Origin: Nageia nagi
Taxonomy: Eukaryota > Pinophyta
Length of the DNA: 64,000 bases
NCBI GenBank assembly: GCA_050084985.1
Contig: JBITNC010000001.1
Location: forward strand, 26,226,001-26,290,000
Direction of reading: 5' to 3'
The position numbers and the translations under genes were made by a program. Positions 58,755 through 64,000 of the stretch are shown here, piece after piece (the stretch's first letter is position 1; the number at the start of each line of letters is the position of its first letter). The notes under the pieces were generated by a model. The model had not been told where the DNA came from, did no database searches, and saw only the letters and a list, made by a program, of their open reading frames with translations.

Positions 58755-58855
58755 TATACTTCTCTACAACAAATCGATAAACTTAACACACTTAGAAGAA
58801 CTTTCTTATTTTTGTAAATGCACTGATAAGCTATTCTAACCCAATATATCTAAAA

Positions 58856-58867
58856 GCTATGATACCA
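58856..58867 (-). other. C4 primer-binding site
   Basis: The minus strand reads TGGTATCATAGC, one mismatch to the tRNA-iMet complement TGGTATCAGAGC, three bases from the LTR end. Confidence 0.85.
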
Positions 58868-58870
58868 CAA

Positions 58871-59329
58871 TGAGAGAATGCTCATTGAATTATTAAAAAT
58901 GAACATAATACAAACAATATATAACTTTTTGGAGAAAGCATGACCATTGATAAGTGTATTGAGAAAAATTCTCAATATGATTCTACCACATCCAAAATCT
59001 AAACTATATGCTATTATTAGAAGTTTATTTACACCTACAAACCATGAACATAACACCTATTAAGTACAAAAAATGAGCAAATTTTGATAATTTTGTACCA
59101 AGTATGTTGTAGTTTTGATAACTAATTGTTTTCAAACCCGCTAGGCTAATCAGTTGGTCGGTTGGGACCTATGCTAACCTGTTGGCCGATTGTGTAGTGT
59201 TGATCAATGGATTGATTTATTGAGCTAATCGGTTGGCTAGTTGGGCTGGTTGGGCCTATCATGGTCGGTTGGAAATAGAGAGTTGAAGTTTTCATGATTT
59301 TATCATTTTAAAGGCCTAAAACTTCAACA
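58871..59329 (-). repeat. C4 5' LTR
   Basis: 459 bp, aligned with 53922-54406. The shorter length comes from small deletions, for example around 59075-59080. Confidence 0.92.
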
Positions 59330-59334
59330 TTATA

Positions 59335-61340
59335 AAGTTTTATTTTTTTGAGCACTCATAAGACATAGTTTTAAATGAAGATTTTTGAGGATGAGACTAT
59401 TGATGTAAAGGGATCCCATATCTTCTTTCATTGGTTGTTATATCTTCATGCATAGGGTTGAAATATTAGAGCAAACCTAAGTATAAATTTGAGCTATCAT
59501 TAAGTTCAATATTTGGGTTAAGAAAGGGCCCATCCATGAACTTCATCATCATTGTATCTTGTAGTTGTCCATAAAATGGGTGTGATAATCGGATCAAATT
59601 TTTCTTCCCCATCATACCATCAATTTTTTGATGTGGGATATGGATTCAATCCCTATAAGTGACATTGATTGTTCCACAAAATATGGGGATGCTAACTCCC
59701 AACTTCATCAACCTATTACCTCTTGCTATTGCAAACCAAAAAGAAGGAATGAAATAGAGGGAAGTGTTGTTATAAGGATGAAAATAATTATCATGCCCTC
59801 TTACAAACATCATACCTTGTTGTCCAAAACCTAAGCATATGGAAAGATACTAATATGTTTCTTTCATTATACCTTTATCTCCTAATTTGTCCTTATTAAT
59901 ATTTGAGTTAGGCAAGCGATTAGTTCTATGATTGATAAATGTCATAGCTATGATAGTCTAAAAGTCTATCCAATGATTAATATTAACTTCCATATCTTCT
60001 CCAACTATTAGTGCTAATGCAATCCCATTATATTCTCCAACTATCCATAAATATACATCTGACATGATTCTTAGCATTGTAGAAAGGTGATATGCAATAA
60101 TCCCACAATCTCCACTCACCATCATCTTCACACAACTTACTAATATTATCAATATATAAATGTGAAAACCCCCATTATTTATATTATAAAAATCAATATA
60201 AAATTCATATCTTATGTGAGAAATATCATGGTTGATCCATGATCCTAATGGATGTAGAGATAACTCCAAGTGACAGAAGTTCTTCTTTAAACACCCCAGA
60301 ACTAAATATGTGCTCTCAACTCTTTCCAGGGTTGAATCTAAGCAAGGATGGTTTGGAAAATAGTTTTCATCCTTCATTGTGAATAAACTTAGCATATCTA
60401 AAAGTTTCTTTTCTAAGGGTTGAATTTGCAAAAGAGAATCCCCCAATGACCTCCATTCCTTCCTCATACTTTGGTACCAAAGAACCTTGATCACAAGGAA
60501 ATAAGTGCTAATATAAAAGAGTATTAGGATATCCATGAGAGATAAATTTATCCCTCACATTATTCTTCAAAATAAAAGGGCTAGAACTAGTGTATATGCT
60601 TTTACAAGTTGATTTGTAAACTTCAATGTTCACATCTACATTATATTTTTTTACTACAATCTTGCCATCAACATGTGTAGGTGAATGCACTTCAAAGAAA
60701 ATATTTTTGGGTTCCATACATACCTCATATGATGATTTGTCTCCTTCATCTTCCTTGACACTAAGTTCTTTCTCAAAACCAATATTTGCTACCTATTAGA
60801 TATCTTCTTGGTATGATTCTTCCTTTTACAAGATGACATCTTCTTTGTTTGTCATGGTTTCTAATGTTTTTAAATTTGGGGCTAAATCTTGAACTAAGTT
60901 TGTAACTGATACTTGGTCTACATTATGAGTGGTGTAAGAATAATACTTCATCTACATTTCCTCTTCATTTGGCTCTTTGCAGTGGTTGTCCCAAACTTGC
61001 ATAGTTCTTGTTCTTCCTTTGAAAATTCTCCTTATTTTTCCCATTCCATATAATTTCAAATACACTTCAAATGAAATCACTTGTCTAAATTCATCACTTT
61101 TTACTTGGTATTATGCAAAAAGGTCATCCATATCATTCTCTTGATTCTTCTTTCTTTTTTTCCCTTATAATAACATGGGTGGCAAGTGAGTAGCCATTCC
61201 TTGTATATGGAAGATTGAACTTGAGATCCATTTATAAGGTTGAGAGAGTCCATCAAACTTGTTCACCAATTGAGCTAGTAAATTAACCATAGAATTCAAC
61301 TATTCTTGAGGAATTTCCATCTCTTTTGAACCCTCACAAG
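59335..61340 (-). pseudogene. Decayed long ORF of unknown function
   Basis: Starting with MEIPQE near 61320, minus-strand frames show protein-like composition for about 1.4 kb: DEFRQVISFEVYLKLYGMGK near 61090, frame 60717-60508 (FFEVHSPTHVDGKIVVKKYN) and frame 60536-59958 (GCLKKNFCHLELSLHPLGSW, SDVYLWIVGEYNGIALAL). I recognise no domain. It is interrupted at its downstream end by C4. It may be the extra ORF or gag-like gene of an old LTR element whose remainder is at 52299-53916. Confidence 0.35.
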
Positions 61341-61874
61341 CTGGCAAGATTCCACTACTAAAAAATGGTCATCTGGGATCGAAAATAACATCAAATATTT
61401 TTTTTATTTATGATGTTATTTGAGTCAATCCACATCAAGCCACATTAGGGGCTTGCTTTCAATAAATATTTTTCTTTCCTAATGTTATGTTCAATGCTAT
61501 GTACAAAAAAAAATTAACATATTTATGACATTGAGTCTGATGCTATGTGTGATAATATATTTTATATTTTGACGATATTTCTAATAGTAAGTTGAAATTA
61601 CATGATGTGTTGATGATTCAATATCATCTCCAAACATCCCTAAATAGATAAAATTAATTGGAAATCTTAAAACTATGAATCCATCCAACTTAAGCACCAC
61701 TTTTTTGACCATTATAGTGAACCCATTATTTTTCACACACCCAATATTTTTTAGTTAGAATGTTTATAAATTATCAAATGCATATAAAAGACAAAAATCA
61801 TTTAATTATCATAACATTCATAAAAATATAAAATACATTTATAAATTATTTAATTATCATTTATATAATCTTCA

Positions 61875-62255
61875 TTAGGAGAAAATACAATATGTTTGCC
61901 TCTAGGATCAACATTAATTACAAACCACATTGTCTCATCCTCTACATCTGGATAGAACAATACTTGACTACAATGTTGTGGTAAAACATCTCATTAGCTA
62001 AATATTTTGTGGAGTTGATTTCAAAGTATTCATTATTGATATCATGTAAGATTGTTATTCTATCAAGTGTGTCAAACCATTTACATATAAATACTACACA
62101 TTATAATGAACTATAATTCAATTGAATGGTATGTTGAATTTTTCCAACATATTGTAATGTTCCTTCTATTAAGTTTTTATCTTTTGTACTTGAACAACTT
62201 GCTTGGTCAAAATCAACCATCACTCCACAGTCAAATGTCACTCTATTTTAATCAA
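61875..62255 (-). pseudogene. CACTA-associated DUF4216-like domain
   Basis: Minus-strand reading from 62255 gives CGVMVDFDQASCSSTKDKN, YVGKIQHTIQLNYSS, VVFICKWFDTLDR and, after a frameshift, LPQHCSQVLFYPDVEDETMW followed by FVINVDPRGKHIVF. This follows the DUF4216 pattern (yG.i..I.el.Y....v.lFkC.W.d; pF.la.q..QVfy..D.....W.vv). The function of DUF4216 in CACTA elements is unknown. Confidence 0.65.
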
Positions 62256-62370
62256 TTTTTTCAATTCTAAAGTGTTGACCATATGCCTACATTGAAGAGA
62301 AAACCAATGCCTGCAAATATTTACATAAAAAATATTATTAGTGCAATCATTATATTTATATAAAATATTA

Positions 62371-63110
62371 TTATCTTATAAAAAATATAAAAAATTGAAT
62401 GCATATCAGTAAATTAATAATAATTACATTTTGATTGCAACCAATGGCTATATTTTCAACATCTTCATTTATATTTTCATCTCTTTCTCTTTCTTTCTCA
62501 TCAATTGCTTCCCTCAACCATGACCTTGGACACTTTGTTGGCCAATTTTCATCTCTTATATTTGCAATTATAGGTGTACCCCTTGGATTTTGTCTATGAA
62601 ACAAGTTATATTCTTTTGCAAGTCCACTTCTTTGAATTTTGTACAATTCACTACACTCCTTGCAACATTTCATATTAATCATGATAATGTGGTTTATAGA
62701 TTCAAACTCCTGATAATCTGTAAAATCATGATGACATAATATACATCAATTAGTAAGCATAGATTAAATTAAATCCAAAATGCATGTTATACATATTATT
62801 ATAAATTAGTTATATATTTAATATTGTTAGTACCTTTAATAGTATAATTTGTCTTGTTACATTGCAAAATATCTCCTTCAAATTTTTCTATATTTGTCTT
62901 CTTACCATAACTTCGGTGCAAAAGGATGGATTTGAGAAATATATTCAAATGCATAAAAAAATATTTTGTACAATGTATCCCTCACCCATTGTTCCTTTTG
63001 GTCATGATTTTTTTAATAAATACTTTCAGTACTTTTAAAAATCTCTCCACTAAAAAACATGCTTCTAGCACTTATAACACCTTCTATTTCTATATCATGA
63101 TTATCATCTA
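62371..63110 (-). pseudogene. CACTA ORF upstream part (DUF4218-like)
   Basis: Around 63070-62890 the minus strand reads FLKVLKVFIKK and, in another frame, QWVRDTLYKIFFYAFEYISQ, reminiscent of the R.l..lK..v.n...pEgsi...y...E...F...Y pattern of DUF4218. Frame 62682-62371 (CCKECSELYKIQRSGLAKEY, NWPTKCPRSWLREAIDEKER) would be the linker between DUF4218 and DUF4216. Frame changes between the pieces. Confidence 0.45.
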
Positions 63111-63120
63111 CTAGGTTTAT

Positions 63121-63760
63121 CATCGCATTAACTTACATTGCTCATGGTGCATTGGGTTCACCCTGTCTAAAACTTATCTCCCTCATTTCCTGAGACTTAC
63201 CTCACATTCCATTCACTCTCCCATCATCGAATTAAATCATGTTGCACATTACATTGGCTCATATTAAGTTTCACACTATCTGAGACTCAAATCAACCCCA
63301 TTTGTTGAGCCTTACATTAGTTTCAACCCTCTACCAAACACACTCTGCTATCAACCTCCTGATCATTGTCAAAAAAATGCATGCCTCCCAACCTCTATCA
63401 ACCAATCGCTATTAGAAAAACATGCACTGCTCCTTCTAAAAATGCATGCCTCCCCCTTTAAACTTAGATCTACCATGTGTCGCATGTAGGTGTGACCCAC
63501 ATAGTTAGTAATTTGACTAGTACAATCAACATTTTTGACCCAATCAGTAATGCACAATCAACATTGAATTGGATTTTGGGATATTTTCAAATTTTGAAGA
63601 CATTTCTTACCATAACTTGGTGTAACAAGCTCCTTTTTGAGCAAGATTTTTTTTGTTGAACTCAAAATTTAGAGTATTTTTCAATTATTTCATTAGATGG
63701 ATATTATTTTTAAAGAGTAATTAAAAAATATATTAGCAAATATGGTTTAACATTTGACTC
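63121..63760. other. Unassigned interval
   Basis: No coding motif recognised. Opposite-strand frames of about 60 codons overlap here, which is expected by chance. Confidence 0.4.
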
Positions 63761-63769
63761 AAATTTTGG

Positions 63770-64000
63770 TGAGTTTAGCATAATTGAAGGATTCTGAACC
63801 TTGGAGTATTGTGTTACCCTTGATGCTAAGAAAATAAAATCAGAATGGTATAGCTGAAAGAATGAACAAAACTTTGTTAAATATGACACAGGCAATGTTG
63901 TTTTTCAAAAATGTGAAGATGATGTTTTGGGGTGATGTAGTTTCTTATGCAATGTATGTTAGAAATAGATGTCCATCTAATGCTCTTGATGATAAGACTC
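63770..64000 (+). pseudogene. C5: copia integrase fragment running off the window
   Basis: From 63836 the plus strand reads QNGIAERMNKTLLNMTQAML followed by FFKNVKMMFWGDVVSYAMYV and RNRCPSNALDDKT. This is the third catalytic block (with Glu intact) and following helix of a Ty1/copia integrase. The sequence is open to the window end. Just upstream a stop at about 63829 and scrambled residues precede it. It belongs to a different copia lineage from C1-C4 (MFWGDVV in place of FLWGEAM). Confidence 0.85.

Larger units (their letters stand above)
53922..59329 (-). mobile_element. C4: structurally complete Ty1/copia element
   Basis: Both LTRs (53922-54406 and 58871-59329), primer site (58856-58867), gag start at 58754, zinc knuckle, protease, integrase, RT, RNase H and polypurine tract are present in order. 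It is flanked by the perfect 5-bp target duplication TTATA at 53917-53921 and 59330-59334. The total is about 5.4 kb. The LTRs differ by roughly 10 percent by eye, so it is younger than its neighbours but still old. It belongs to another copia lineage than C1-C3, with a leader of only about 100 bp. Confidence 0.93.
61353..63120 (-). mobile_element. CACTA (En/Spm-type) DNA transposon remnant
   Basis: The plus-strand sequence CACTACTAAAAAATGG at 61353 has the diagnostic CACTA terminus followed by an A-run, as in plant CACTA elements. Subterminal repeats of the type (A/T)GATGTTATTTGAGTC and ATGCTATGTG follow at 61366-61560. Minus-strand coding remnants to the right match the C-terminal domains of CACTA proteins. 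The opposite terminus was not found before the window end. Confidence 0.65.

Overview
The window looks like nuclear DNA of a seed plant with a large, repeat-rich genome. It is AT-rich, one ordinary plant gene is visible in 64 kb, and the rest is dominated by decayed Ty3/gypsy and Ty1/copia LTR retrotransposons with the plant-typical tRNA-iMet primer-binding site. I cannot name the species. The depth of decay and nesting would suit a gymnosperm or another large-genome plant. No prokaryotic features, rRNA genes or convincing tRNA genes were seen.

Layout, with my own labels (G = gypsy, C = copia). 1-3480 (-): G1a, a Tat-like gypsy pol with two RNase H domains. 5000-8510 (-): a long decayed ORF of unknown function. 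8790-10960 (-): G1b, a second gypsy pol (RT, RNase H, integrase). 11000-14950: no genes seen, with small tandem duplications. 14956-16101 (-): the one intact gene, a RETICULATA-RELATED chloroplast membrane protein. 16662-16823: a near-perfect hairpin. 17600-18000 (-): a LINE tail.

18464-34835: a nest. G2, a gag-protease-only gypsy element on the - strand, has LTRs at 34045-34835 and, split, at 18464-19069 plus 31211-31333. The split LTR is filled by copia C1 (+, 19070-26500) and copia C2 (-, 26501-31210) of one family. 34836-48540: a second nest. The chromovirus-like gypsy G3 (-, 5' LTR 48203-48540, 3' LTR fragment ending at 35028) is interrupted by a solo copia LTR (35268-35740, target duplication TACTT) and by copia C3 (36400-44324, both LTRs) inside its integrase. 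48541-53916 is mostly unassigned, with a possible gypsy LTR. 53922-59329 (-): C4, the best-preserved copia element, with target duplication TTATA. 59335-61340 (-): an unknown decayed ORF. 61353-63120 (-): CACTA transposon remnants with a terminal CACTA motif. The window ends inside a + strand copia integrase, C5.

Two themes run through the window. First, most recognisable lesions are C-to-T or G-to-A: glutamine and arginine codons turned into stops, and catalytic Asp, Gly and Cys replaced through G-to-A. This fits decay by deamination of methylated cytosine. Second, several elements had lost modules: gag is missing from C2 and C3, RT is missing from G2, and most of pol is missing from G3, so these copies probably depended on proteins made elsewhere. 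The C1-C3 family has a leader of more than 2 kb between primer site and gag, with an array of CATGCA (RY-like) motifs in C1 and C2. Apart from the RETICULATA-RELATED gene, nothing here appears able to make a functional protein.
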